Below, piece after piece: positions 16,643 through 24,742 of a stretch of 64,000 bases of DNA; position 1 is the first letter of the stretch, and each line of letters opens with the position of its first letter. The notes beneath the pieces were generated by a model. The model did not search any database. It worked only from the letters and a program-made list of their open reading frames with translations, and was not told the origin of the DNA. Source of the DNA: UBA9676 sp963837105. Lineage in GTDB: Bacteria; Actinomycetota; Actinomycetes; Streptosporangiales; Streptosporangiaceae. The stretch lies in assembly GCA_963837105.1 (NCBI GenBank), contig CAWIMG010000032.1, positions 1 through 64,000 on the forward strand. Direction: 5' to 3'. The translations under genes were made by a program, and so were the position numbers.

Positions 16643-16880
16643 CCAATCAGTGCCGCCGGCCTCCTGGCGGGAACCGCCGGCGGTGCCCCGGCCATCGTCC
16701 CCAGGCACATGGGCCACACCCGGCCCGGCGGTGCCCGGGACAGGCGGCCGCGCCGGAACCCGCATAGCATGACCTACGTGTTACCGGGCATGGGGGTTGC
16801 GGCCTGCCCCTATCCGGCCGTGGCACCACGAGCGATACTCCTGATAACGAAACGAAAACGGGGCAGGGAGGTCACGCCGG

Positions 16881-17549
16881 TTGGCGGGCAGGAGAAGGTG
16901 GATTAGCAGGGGCCTCGCCGGCTTGGGCCTGACCGCGCTCGGGGTCATCCTGGCCGCCTGTGCGGCGCCGCAGTTCACCTACGTCGCCAATTCCGCGTCG
17001 CAGACCTACTTCAAGGTCCCGGGCGGCTGGCACAAGATCGGCGATACGGCGCTGGCCCACGCGCTGGGCGGGAGCGGCTCGGCCACCGTTCCGAATGGTG
17101 TGTGGTCGGTCGGTTATGACGGCAGCGCGGCACCGTCCGCTGCCCATATCTTCGGCGCCTCCAGCGCCCAGCCGTTCGCGCTGGCACTGGTCGAGCCGCT
17201 GAACGCGGCGGCCAGCAACGCCATGTCCTACAACTCGCTGCGGGACGTGTTCCTGCCGGTGACCTCGGCCACCCGGCAGAGCGCCAGCAAGAAGGGCTTC
17301 CCGCTGACCGGCTTCCACCTGCTGCGGGATTCGGTGCTCACCCCCGGCCAGGGCGTGCATGGGGTCCGGGATATTTTCGATTACACGTTCCCGAACGGGA
17401 CCACCGACACATTCGACCAGGTCGCCTTCACCAATTCCGATGACACCAAGCTCTATCTGCTCGTGCTGCACTGCACGGCCAGCTGCTACGCCAGGCACGC
17501 GAGCGAGATAGACACCGTGATGAACTCATTCACCGTCAGGAGCAGCTGA
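16881..17549 (+). CDS. Secreted lipoprotein, first gene of an FtsH-like protease operon
   Basis: A 222-residue lipoprotein of unknown function. The likely start is TTG 16881, 9 nt after a GGAGG. A signal peptide (LAGLGLTALGVILAAC) ends in lipobox LAAC. The mature domain begins with FTYVANSASQTYFKVPGGWH and contains FALALVEPLNAAASNAMSYN and a DYTFPNGTTDTFDQVAF stretch. Two further Cys (LHCTASCYARHA) could form a disulphide near the C-terminus. The overall plan (lipobox, short linker, 'P-GW' strand) is like small substrate-sensing lipoproteins, but I do not recognise the family. Its stop overlaps the ATG of the protease gene, so it is co-expressed with it. Confidence 0.7.
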   Translation: MAGRRRWISRGLAGLGLTALGVILAACAAPQFTYVANSASQTYFKVPGGWHKIGDTALAHALGGSGSATVPNGVWSVGYDGSAAPSAAHIFGASSAQPFALALVEPLNAAASNAMSYNSLRDVFLPVTSATRQSASKKGFPLTGFHLLRDSVLTPGQGVHGVRDIFDYTFPNGTTDTFDQVAFTNSDDTKLYLLVLHCTASCYARHASEIDTVMNSFTVRSS

Positions 17550-19960
17550 TGACTATGACCCCCGTGGGCCCGGTGGAGGGGCTGGTCCCGCCCGGCGAGC
17601 GGCCGCGGGATGAGGACCGGCGCACCCGCAAGCCGCTGGCGTTGTGGGACCGGATCAAGTTCCTGCTGCTTCTCACCCTGATCTGGCTCATCCTCGTCTG
17701 GTCGGTGATGGCGAACGACCCGGAGGTCGGGTTCGCCGACGCGGCGCGGATCGAGGCCCGGTCCGGCTCCTGGGTGTTCGTGCTGTTCGCGCTGGAAGCC
17801 CTGCGCCAGATCCACTACCTGATCAGTGAGCACTGGGCCGGCTATCACCGTTTCTGGACCCACTATGTGTTCGGCGGGGCCGAGCGGGTGTCCCACCGGC
17901 GGCTGTCGGACTGGACCAGGTTCCGGCTCCGGCGGCTGTTCACCTGGGTGCTGTGGATCGTCGTGTTCGCGGTGGTCGCTGCCAAGATCCTGCACACGAC
18001 GCCGTTCGAGGCGCTGCTGGCCACGCCCCGCATTATCTGGCATGCGATACCCACGGTCCTGCAGTTCATGATCTACATTGTCCTGATCGTCGTTCAGTTC
18101 GCCGCCCTGTTCTGGTTCCTGTCCCGCGGCGGGGTGGACGTGTACTATCCCGACGACATCAAGACCCGGTTCGCCGATGTCTGGGGCCAGGACCACGTGC
18201 TGGCGCGGGTGCAGGAGAACATTCTCTACCTGGAGCACCCGGAGCAGATCGAGTCCAAGGGCGGGTATGTGCCGGGCGGGATCCTGCTCTGGGGGCCGCC
18301 CGGCACCGGCAAGACGCTGATGGCCGAGGCGGTGGCCGGGGAGACCGGCAAGCCATACGTGTTTGTCGACCCGGGCGCGTTCATCAACATGTTCTTCGGC
18401 GTCGGCGTGCTGAAGGTGAAGGGCCTGTTCCGCAAGCTGCGGAAGCTGGCGCTGCGGTACGGCGGCGTGATCGTCTTCTTCGACGAAGCCGACTCGCTGG
18501 GCAACCGCGGCTCGGTCGGCCTGGGTGGCCCGAACGGGCCGGGCATGGCCACGCCAGCGCCGCACCAGGCCGCCTGCAACGGCTTCTCCTACCTCTCACC
18601 CGAGGTGCAGCAGGTGCTGTTCGAGCGGGCCATGCCGCCCAGCGTCGAGGGCGCCCCCCGTGGCCGGCGGAACCGGCAGGTCATGCCGGTCGGCGGTGGC
18701 ATGGGCGGCATGGGTGGCGGTGGCATGGGCACGCTGCAGGCGCTGCTCACCGAGCTGTCCGGGCTGAAGAAGCCGCGCGGCTTCATCAACCGGCATGTGC
18801 GCCGGATGTTCGGCATGCGCCCGAAGCCGCCGCCCAAGTACCGGATCCTGGTCATGATGGCGAGCAACATGCCGGAGGCGCTGGACCCGGCGCTGCTGCG
18901 GCCAGGCCGGATCGACCGCATCTACAAGGTGGGCTACCCGTCCAAGGCCGGCCGGGTCCGGACCTACGAGGGCTACCTGTCCAAGGTCCGGCACGAGCTC
19001 ACCCCCGACCAGGTCGACAAGCTGGCCGTCATCACCCCCTATGCCACCGGCGCCACCATCAAGGACATGGTCAACGAGGCGCTGATCAGCGCCATCCGGG
19101 ATGGCCGGGATGTCATCACCTGGCAGGACGTCCTGCGCGCCAAGCAGCTCAAGGACCTCGGCCCGCCGGAGGACGTGGAGTACATCGAGCGGGAGCGGCA
19201 CGCGGTGGCCATCCACGAGGCCTGCCACGCGCTGATCGCCTTCCGCACCCGGCAGCACATGGAAATCGACATCGCGACCATCGAGAAGGGCAGCACCTAT
19301 CTCGGCATGGTGGCGAGCATCAAGCCGGAGGACCAGTTCACCGGCTGGCGCAGTGAGTATGAGAGCGACATCCTGGTCTCGCTGGCATCGCTGGCCGGGG
19401 AGAAGATGTTCTTCGGCGACGACAGTTCTTCCGGCGTCTCCGGCGACCTGGAGTCGGCGACCGCGGTGGCCTCCTTCATGGAGGGTTTCTGGGGGATGGG
19501 GAACACCGTGTCCTCCTACTCCACCGCCCGGCGGCTGGAGGTGGGCTCGCCCGGCGGCGGCCAGGTCGGCCAGAAGAAGGGCAGCACGGAAGTGGAGATG
19601 CGGCGCGCGCTGGCCGACCGGATCGAGGACAACCTCGACCGGCTGCTGCGGCAGGTCACCGACATCCTGCGGGACAACCGTGACGAGATCCTGTGCATCG
19701 CGCACGCGCTGGAGACGCACAAGACCCTCACCGGTGATGACATCGCCGCCATCTTCGAGCACGGCGAGGGCCCGCTGGTGGACGGCCGGCCGTACGGGGA
19801 TGCGAGCTTCGTGCGGCAGCTGGAGGAGTACCACACCAGCGCCATGCAGGCGCACCGCGAGCACAGCAAGGTCCGGATGACCCTGCCGGCGCCGCCGAAG
19901 CCGCTGTGGCTGCCGCAGGGCGTGGCCGCCACCCCCGCGCCGGACCAGCTCGGGCGCTGA
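17549..19960 (+). CDS. FtsH-like AAA+ zinc metalloprotease with extra membrane helices
   Basis: A membrane AAA+ protease that should extract and degrade membrane or misfolded proteins. The 803-residue protein has three to four hydrophobic segments (about 38-55, 75-92, 131-150, 168-195), whereas FtsH has two. The AAA domain has Walker A GPPGTGKT at 249-256, Walker B VIVFFDEAD at 307-315, and second region of homology with LLRPGRIDR. Between Walker B and that region lies a roughly 90-residue insert including a Gly/Met-rich stretch (GGGMGGMGGGGMG, near 382). The M41 site is HEACH at 556-560 with a third ligand likely Asp633 (SGDLESAT). AGGAG precedes the ATG. It is clearly FtsH-related but not the housekeeping form. 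Confidence 0.88.
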   Translation: MTMTPVGPVEGLVPPGERPRDEDRRTRKPLALWDRIKFLLLLTLIWLILVWSVMANDPEVGFADAARIEARSGSWVFVLFALEALRQIHYLISEHWAGYHRFWTHYVFGGAERVSHRRLSDWTRFRLRRLFTWVLWIVVFAVVAAKILHTTPFEALLATPRIIWHAIPTVLQFMIYIVLIVVQFAALFWFLSRGGVDVYYPDDIKTRFADVWGQDHVLARVQENILYLEHPEQIESKGGYVPGGILLWGPPGTGKTLMAEAVAGETGKPYVFVDPGAFINMFFGVGVLKVKGLFRKLRKLALRYGGVIVFFDEADSLGNRGSVGLGGPNGPGMATPAPHQAACNGFSYLSPEVQQVLFERAMPPSVEGAPRGRRNRQVMPVGGGMGGMGGGGMGTLQALLTELSGLKKPRGFINRHVRRMFGMRPKPPPKYRILVMMASNMPEALDPALLRPGRIDRIYKVGYPSKAGRVRTYEGYLSKVRHELTPDQVDKLAVITPYATGATIKDMVNEALISAIRDGRDVITWQDVLRAKQLKDLGPPEDVEYIERERHAVAIHEACHALIAFRTRQHMEIDIATIEKGSTYLGMVASIKPEDQFTGWRSEYESDILVSLASLAGEKMFFGDDSSSGVSGDLESATAVASFMEGFWGMGNTVSSYSTARRLEVGSPGGGQVGQKKGSTEVEMRRALADRIEDNLDRLLRQVTDILRDNRDEILCIAHALETHKTLTGDDIAAIFEHGEGPLVDGRPYGDASFVRQLEEYHTSAMQAHREHSKVRMTLPAPPKPLWLPQGVAATPAPDQLGR

Positions 19961-19967
19961 CCGGCGG

Positions 19968-20450
19968 ATGCGGGCCGCCTACCGGGTGCGGCTGGTCGCC
20001 AACCTGGTGAACGGGTCAACCCTGGCCGGTGTCCTGGTGGCCACCGCCGGGCGGGCCCGGCTGGCCCAGGCTGAGGACGGCCTGCTGATCGGGGAGCGGT
20101 ACCGGCTGCCGGTGCCGCCCGCCCCGGCGTTCACGCTCGGGAACGTGATCCTCACCAAGGCCGGCCGGGACGAGCTGGCCCGGGCGGACGCGCTGCTGGT
20201 CCATGAGGCCCGGCACGCCACCCAGTTCGCCTGCTGCGCGGGCCTGCTGATGCTCCCGCTGTACTTCCTGGCCGCGGCCTGGTCCTGGCTGCTCACCGGC
20301 GACTTCGGGGCGCGTAACGTCTTCGAGCGGCGGGCCGGGCTTTCCGGCGGCGGGTACGCCGACCGGCCGCTGCGCCCGGCTGTGGCCCGATGGCTGTCCG
20401 GGCGGGCCAGCGGCCCCCGCCGGGCCGGTGGCCCCGGCGGCCAGGTATGA
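19968..20450 (+). CDS. Small HExxH protein, possible zinc metallopeptidase
   Basis: A 160-residue protein without a recognised name. Its central motif LLVHEARHATQFA contains HEARH followed by xxQ, a zinc-peptidase signature resembling the short DUF4157-type peptidase domain. About 30 residues later FERRAGLSGG supplies a Glu that could be a third ligand. A hydrophobic stretch (LLMLPLYFLAAAWSWLLTG, about 88-107) suggests membrane association. It starts 7 nt after the FtsH-like gene, and its stop overlaps the next start (ATGA), so it belongs to the same operon. Activity is inferred only from the motif. Confidence 0.65.
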   Translation: MRAAYRVRLVANLVNGSTLAGVLVATAGRARLAQAEDGLLIGERYRLPVPPAPAFTLGNVILTKAGRDELARADALLVHEARHATQFACCAGLLMLPLYFLAAAWSWLLTGDFGARNVFERRAGLSGGGYADRPLRPAVARWLSGRASGPRRAGGPGGQV

Positions 20451-21184
20451 GATTCCACCAGGTGCGGGTGCTGCGCCGGCTGCCCCATCCCGGGCGCGGC
20501 TTCACCCAGGGGCTGATCGTCACCGGCGGCACCGTCTGGGAGAGCACCGGCCAGTACGGGCAGTCGGCACTGCGGCGCTACCCACTGGGTGCCAGCGAGC
20601 CGGAGGCATGCGCGGCGCTGCCACCGGAATTGTTCGCCGAGGGCATCTGCTGGGCGGGCGGGGCGATCTGGCAGCTCACCTGGCAGGAGCGGACCGCGCT
20701 GCGCTGGCATCCTGACTCACTGGCACTGCTGGCCACCGTCCCCTACAACCGTGAGGGGTGGGGCATCTGCGAGGCCGGCGATTACCTGATGACCAGCGAT
20801 GGCAGCAGCGAACTGGTCCGGCGCGACCCGCAGACGCTGGCGCCGCTGGGCATGGTCAGGGTCCGCTGCGAGGGCGAGCGGGTGGCCGGGCTGAACGACC
20901 TGGCCTGGGCGGCGGGCCTCATCTGGGCCAACATCCTGGGCCGGCCCTACCTGGCCGGGATCGATCCCGGCAGCGGCGAGGTCACCGACATCGTGGACGC
21001 GCGCAGGCTGGTCGAGCGGCACTGGCGGGATCCGCAGGCCGTGCTGAACGGCATCGCGCCACTGCCTGCCGCGGGCGAGTTCCTGCTGACCGGCAAGAAC
21101 TGGCGGTTCATCCATCATGTCGCCCTGGTGCCGGGCCGGGACCGGGACCTGGCCGCCAGGCTGGTCGACCCGCTGGCCGGCTAG
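20447..21184 (+). CDS. Glutaminyl-peptide cyclotransferase-like beta-propeller protein
   Basis: This resembles the plant/bacterial type of glutaminyl cyclase, a five-bladed beta-propeller that converts N-terminal Gln to pyroglutamate. The 245-residue protein has the family start RLPHPGRGFTQGLIV (compare 'hd..aFTQGL'), ESTGQYGQSALRRYPL, a catalytic-region Glu in LFAEGICW, the GWGICEAGDYLMTSDGSS blade and LNDLAWAAGLIWANI, and LNGIAPLPAAGEFLLTGKNW at the end. Most members are exported; this one lacks a signal peptide with the ATG at 20447, which overlaps the upstream stop. An upstream start at 20390 would overlap the previous gene and adds no signal. Confidence 0.8.
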   Translation: MRFHQVRVLRRLPHPGRGFTQGLIVTGGTVWESTGQYGQSALRRYPLGASEPEACAALPPELFAEGICWAGGAIWQLTWQERTALRWHPDSLALLATVPYNREGWGICEAGDYLMTSDGSSELVRRDPQTLAPLGMVRVRCEGERVAGLNDLAWAAGLIWANILGRPYLAGIDPGSGEVTDIVDARRLVERHWRDPQAVLNGIAPLPAAGEFLLTGKNWRFIHHVALVPGRDRDLAARLVDPLAG

Positions 21185-21200
21185 CCAGGCTGCCCGTCCG

Positions 21201-22322
21201 CTACCCCCAGGCAGCCCTTTCCAGCACATAACCAGCGGCGAGCAGCCGCTCCTCACTGCCCGGCGGCCCGATCAGCTGGATGCTGGCCGGCAGCGGCCCA
21301 GCGGCGGGCACCGGCAGCACCAGCGCAGGCAGGCCAGCCAGGTTGACCGGCGAGGTGAGTCCCCGGATCTGGGTCAGCCCGCGGGCATCGCCGAGCAGCG
21401 GCGGGAAGCCGAGCAGGGTAGGCAGGGCGAGCATCTCCACCAGGCCCCACACCGCGGCCAGGGCAGCCCGCCAGCTGGCGCCGGTCCGGCGGGCCGCGGC
21501 CAGCGCCGCGGGGGTGATCTTGCTGGACTCGCGCAGCCTGCCCAGCACATCCTGGCCGATCCGGCCGGGTGCTGCCATCACCAGCTCCCGGTCGCTCTGC
21601 CAGGCTTCGGCATCGAGCACGATCATGGCCGCGGTCATTGCGTCCGCCAGCCCGGGCAGTACCAGCGGCCCGACCCGCCAGCCGGTGCGGGCCAGGGCGG
21701 TATCGACCGCCGTGTCAATGACCGGATCGGCGTCCATCACTACCCGGCCGACGGTCTGCGGCGGGTCGGTGGCGACGGTGAAGCCCGGCTCCAGTAAGGC
21801 CATCCCAGCGGCCAGCCCGGCCACGTCCCGGGCAAGCGGGCCGACGGTGTCCATGCTGGGCGCGAGCGGCCACACCCCCGCCAGCGGGATCCGGCCGCCG
21901 GTGGTCTTGAGCCCCGCCACCCCGCAGCAGGCAGCCGGGATGCGGACCGAGCCGCCGGTGTCGGATCCAAGGGCGACGTCCGCCTCACCGCTGGCCACGG
22001 CCACCGCCGACCCGCTGGACGAGCCACCCGGCACCCGGCGGGGGTCGAGCGGGTTGACCGGGGTCCCGAAAGCGGCGTTGACCCCGCTGATGCCGTAAGC
22101 CAGTTCGTGCAGGTTGACCTTGCCCACCAGGACCGCCTCATCACGGCCGATGGCGGCGCGCAGGCCCGCCAGGCACGTCGCGTCGGCGGTGGCCGGGCTG
22201 GCCCGGTCGGCCACTGCCAGGCTGCCCGCGCTGGTGGGCAGGCCGGCCACGTCGATCAGATCCTTGACTGCCACCCGCAGCCCGGGACCGGACACGTCCT
22301 CCCGCAGGATCCATGTGGACAT
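21201..22322 (-). CDS. Amidase-signature family hydrolase
   Basis: A cytoplasmic amidase of the Ser-cisSer-Lys class; it hydrolyses an unidentified amide. Visible active-site parts are the Lys in RVAVKDLIDVAGLPT, the Gly/Ser-rich loop VPGGSSSGSAVAVASG with cis-Ser, and the nucleophile in GSDTGGSVRIPA. The 373-residue length is shorter than many amidases (about 450), mainly at the C-terminus (VNLAGLPALVLPVP then stop), but no core motif is missing. It lies 165 nt downstream of the broken SGNH hydrolase gene on the same strand. Confidence 0.88.
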   Translation of the reverse strand: MSTWILREDVSGPGLRVAVKDLIDVAGLPTSAGSLAVADRASPATADATCLAGLRAAIGRDEAVLVGKVNLHELAYGISGVNAAFGTPVNPLDPRRVPGGSSSGSAVAVASGEADVALGSDTGGSVRIPAACCGVAGLKTTGGRIPLAGVWPLAPSMDTVGPLARDVAGLAAGMALLEPGFTVATDPPQTVGRVVMDADPVIDTAVDTALARTGWRVGPLVLPGLADAMTAAMIVLDAEAWQSDRELVMAAPGRIGQDVLGRLRESSKITPAALAAARRTGASWRAALAAVWGLVEMLALPTLLGFPPLLGDARGLTQIRGLTSPVNLAGLPALVLPVPAAGPLPASIQLIGPPGSEERLLAAGYVLERAAWG

Positions 22323-22487
22323 ACCCCTGAATTCTGGCAGGTTATAGCGTTTTTGCCAGGGTGGGCCGGGGCCGGATCCGGACTGGCTGGTCCGCTCACG
22401 GCCGAATCCAGCCAGCCTCCGGGCATGGCACGCGAAAGGGCTATACCCGGTGGCCGGTTTGACCGTTTTGCGAAGCCACCCGGCGTG

Positions 22488-23302
22488 TTATGCCGGATGC
22501 TGGAACGCCCCGGGTGGTGGCCAGGTCAGGGCGGTGCGGCTCCGCCGGGCGGCCGACCACTCCCGGACCGCGGTGGCCAGCAGGTGCGGCACCAGATCGG
22601 TGGACCGGCGCACCACCCAGACGGTGCCCTTGGTGGCCAGCCAGCCGAACTCGGCCAGCCGGCCCGGTGGCGGGTTGTGCGGCTCGGAGTCCGGCGGCGG
22701 CCCGAGCCGATGGCCGGCCGCGGCCAGCAGGGCGTGAAAGCGGCGGGCGATCAGCCGGTGCCCACGTTCGCTGGGGTGCAGCCGGTCGACCGCCCACATC
22801 CGCCGGTCGTAGGTCTCGGGATCACCGGCCGCGTCGAAGTGGAGGGTGCCGAACCGGTCGGCTATGCCGTCCATCACGAAGTTGAGCTGGTGTGCCCGCC
22901 GGCCAGCGGCCGGGCCAGCGGGCCGGGCAGCCCGAGCATCCGGCCGGGGTCGGGCAGCCGCATGGTGAGCACGTCCGCCCCCGCGGCCCGCAGCGCCCCC
23001 ACCACGTGAGCGGCGGTGGCGCCGAAGCCGTCCGGGTCGAAGCCCGGCCGCAGCGTGTCGTTGATGCCGAACACCACACTGGCAATGTCCGGGCGGAACT
23101 GGAGCGCCCGGGGCAGCTGGGTGTTCTCGACATCGGCGGCCCGGCCGCCGCTGGCGGCCAGGATGTGCAGGGTGGGCTGATCCAGGCTGTCCGCGAGCAG
23201 CACCGCCCAGCCCCGCCAGCGCGGTCCACCCGGCACGGCCGGGTGGACCGGGTCACCGATGCCCAGGGTGATCGAGTCGCCGAGCGCGGTGTAGGTGGTC
23301 AT
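22488..23302 (-). pseudogene. SGNH/GDSL hydrolase, interrupted by one frame break
   Basis: An esterase-like SGNH hydrolase split between two frames. The first part (23302 to about 22900) has block I YTALGDSITLG (nucleophile Ser), the Gly block (ILAASGGRAADVE) and block III FGINDTL. The second part has block V VDRLHPSERGHRLIA with the catalytic Asp/His. The halves join in the order expected if one C is missing near 22898-22906 (LARRAHQLNFVMDGIADRFG). All catalytic blocks remain, so a sequencing deletion is as likely as true inactivation. The ATG start overlaps the upstream glycosyltransferase stop. Confidence 0.78.
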
Positions 23303-24452
23303 GCCGCCACCTGGAGCTGGCCGGAGACGGGACCGTCGGCTGCCAGTACCGCCTGGTAGTGGCCGATCAGCTGGTCGCAGGTCGCGGCCCAGGTCCGGCC
23401 GAGCATGACCCGCCGGCCCGCGCTCCCCTGCTCTGCCCGGAACTCCGGGTCGGCGGCCAGCCTGGCCACCGCGCCGGTGATCGCGTCCGCGCTGCCCGGC
23501 TGGACCAGGAAGCCGGTGACCCCGTCCGCCACCAGGTCGAGCGGGCCGCCGGAGGCTGGCGCCACCACCGGCAGCCCACTGGCCGCCGCCTCCTGCAGCG
23601 TGTTGCCAAAGGTGTCATGCGGCCCGGCGTGCACGAAGATGTCGAGGCTGGCGTAGATGGTGGCGAGCTGGTCGCCGTGTTTGCGGCCGAGGAACACCGC
23701 GCCCGGCAGCGCCTGCCGGGCCGCGTCCTCGGCAGGCCCGGCACCGACGATCACCAGCCGTACCCCGGCCAGCGATGCCACCCCGGGCCAGCAGATCCAG
23801 CCGTTTCTCCACGGCGAGGCGGCCGACGTAGCCGGCGATGACCTCGCCGCCCGGCGCGAGTACGGAGCGCAGCCGGGCACTGCGCCCGGGCCGGGTCGAA
23901 CCGGCCGGTGTCCACGCCGCGGCCCCACAGGTGGACTCGTTCGATGCCGTGGGCCGTGAGGTCGGCGGCCGCGGCGGTGGACGGGGCGAGGGTCCGGCCG
24001 GCCGCGTTGTGCAGCTGGCGCAGCCGCCGCCTGCAGACCGCCTCGCCGACCGGCCCGGTGTGGTAGCCGCGGGCGTAGGCGGCCATGTCCGTCGCGTAGA
24101 CGGCGACGGCGGGCAGCCCGAGCCGCCGGGCGGCGGCACTGCCGCTGGCACCCAGCACGAACGGCCCGGCGAGATGAACCAGGTCGGCGCCGTACGCGGA
24201 GATCTCGGCGCGGATGCTCTGGCCGGGCACGCCGATCCGCAGGCCGGGGTAGAGGGGGAGGGCGACGGAGGGCACCCGGGCAACCGGGTAACCGAAGGAG
24301 CTGTCCGGGCGGCGCAGCCCATTGGCCGGCTCAGGCGCGATGACCAGCGGGTGGTGGCCCCGGGTGAGCAGGTGCTCGGCGACCCGCATCGCGGTGTGCG
24401 CGACGCCGTTGACATCGGGCGGGAAGGACTCGGTGACATATGCGATCCGCAC
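23299..24452 (-). pseudogene. GT4 glycosyltransferase (MgtA/PimB-like), two frame breaks
   Basis: A GT-B family 4 glycosyltransferase resembling the GDP-mannose-dependent mannosyltransferases that build cell-envelope glycolipids. The N-terminal domain (MRIAYVTESFPPDVNGVAHT ... LVHLAGPFVLG ... VDTGRFDPAR) is in one frame. The linking stretch (RLRSVLAPGGEVIAGYVGRL) is in a second, and the donor domain (VRLVIVGAGPAED ... FVHAGPHDTFGNTLQEAAAS, the E-x7-E region) is in a third. One surplus base near 23886 and one near 23783 would restore about 383 residues. A downstream SGNH hydrolase gene coupled by ATGA is a common partner in actinobacteria. Confidence 0.8.
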
Positions 24453-24613
24453 ACCTCTAAGTTCGCCGGCGAGTCCGGAAGAGACGGGCGCGACACCGTG
24501 ACAGCCGGGCGAACTGTCAGTGACATCTTGAGCAGCGGAGAGTGCGGGGGCTGAAGAGCGCGGGATGGACTGGGCAGAGGGCAGGCTGGGGGGCCGTCAT
24601 ATGTCTGTAGATA

Positions 24614-24641
24614 TTGACAATTTCTTGTCCGAACCTAACCA
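24614..24641 (+). promoter_or_regulatory. Candidate sigma70-type promoter and inverted repeat before the APC permease
   Basis: TTGACA at 24614-24619 is followed after 16 nt by TAACCA (24636-24641). The overlapping GACAA-TTTC-TTGTC inverted repeat (24616-24629) would place a regulator on the -35 box. The half-sites match those of the iol palindromes but in the opposite arrangement. Confidence 0.35.
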
Positions 24642-24742
24642 TATGGTGAGGAACCGAGGGGCCGCGTCGCGCTGCTGGGCCGGCGCTGCCAGCCGGCCCT
24701 GCAATCCCCCGTCCTGGCGGCTCCTGTGACAGGAGGTCGGAA

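Noticed and set aside
18596..19864. A 422-codon minus-strand open frame within the FtsH-like gene
   Set aside because: Antisense to Walker and HEACH motifs in the real frame; composition is shadow-like.
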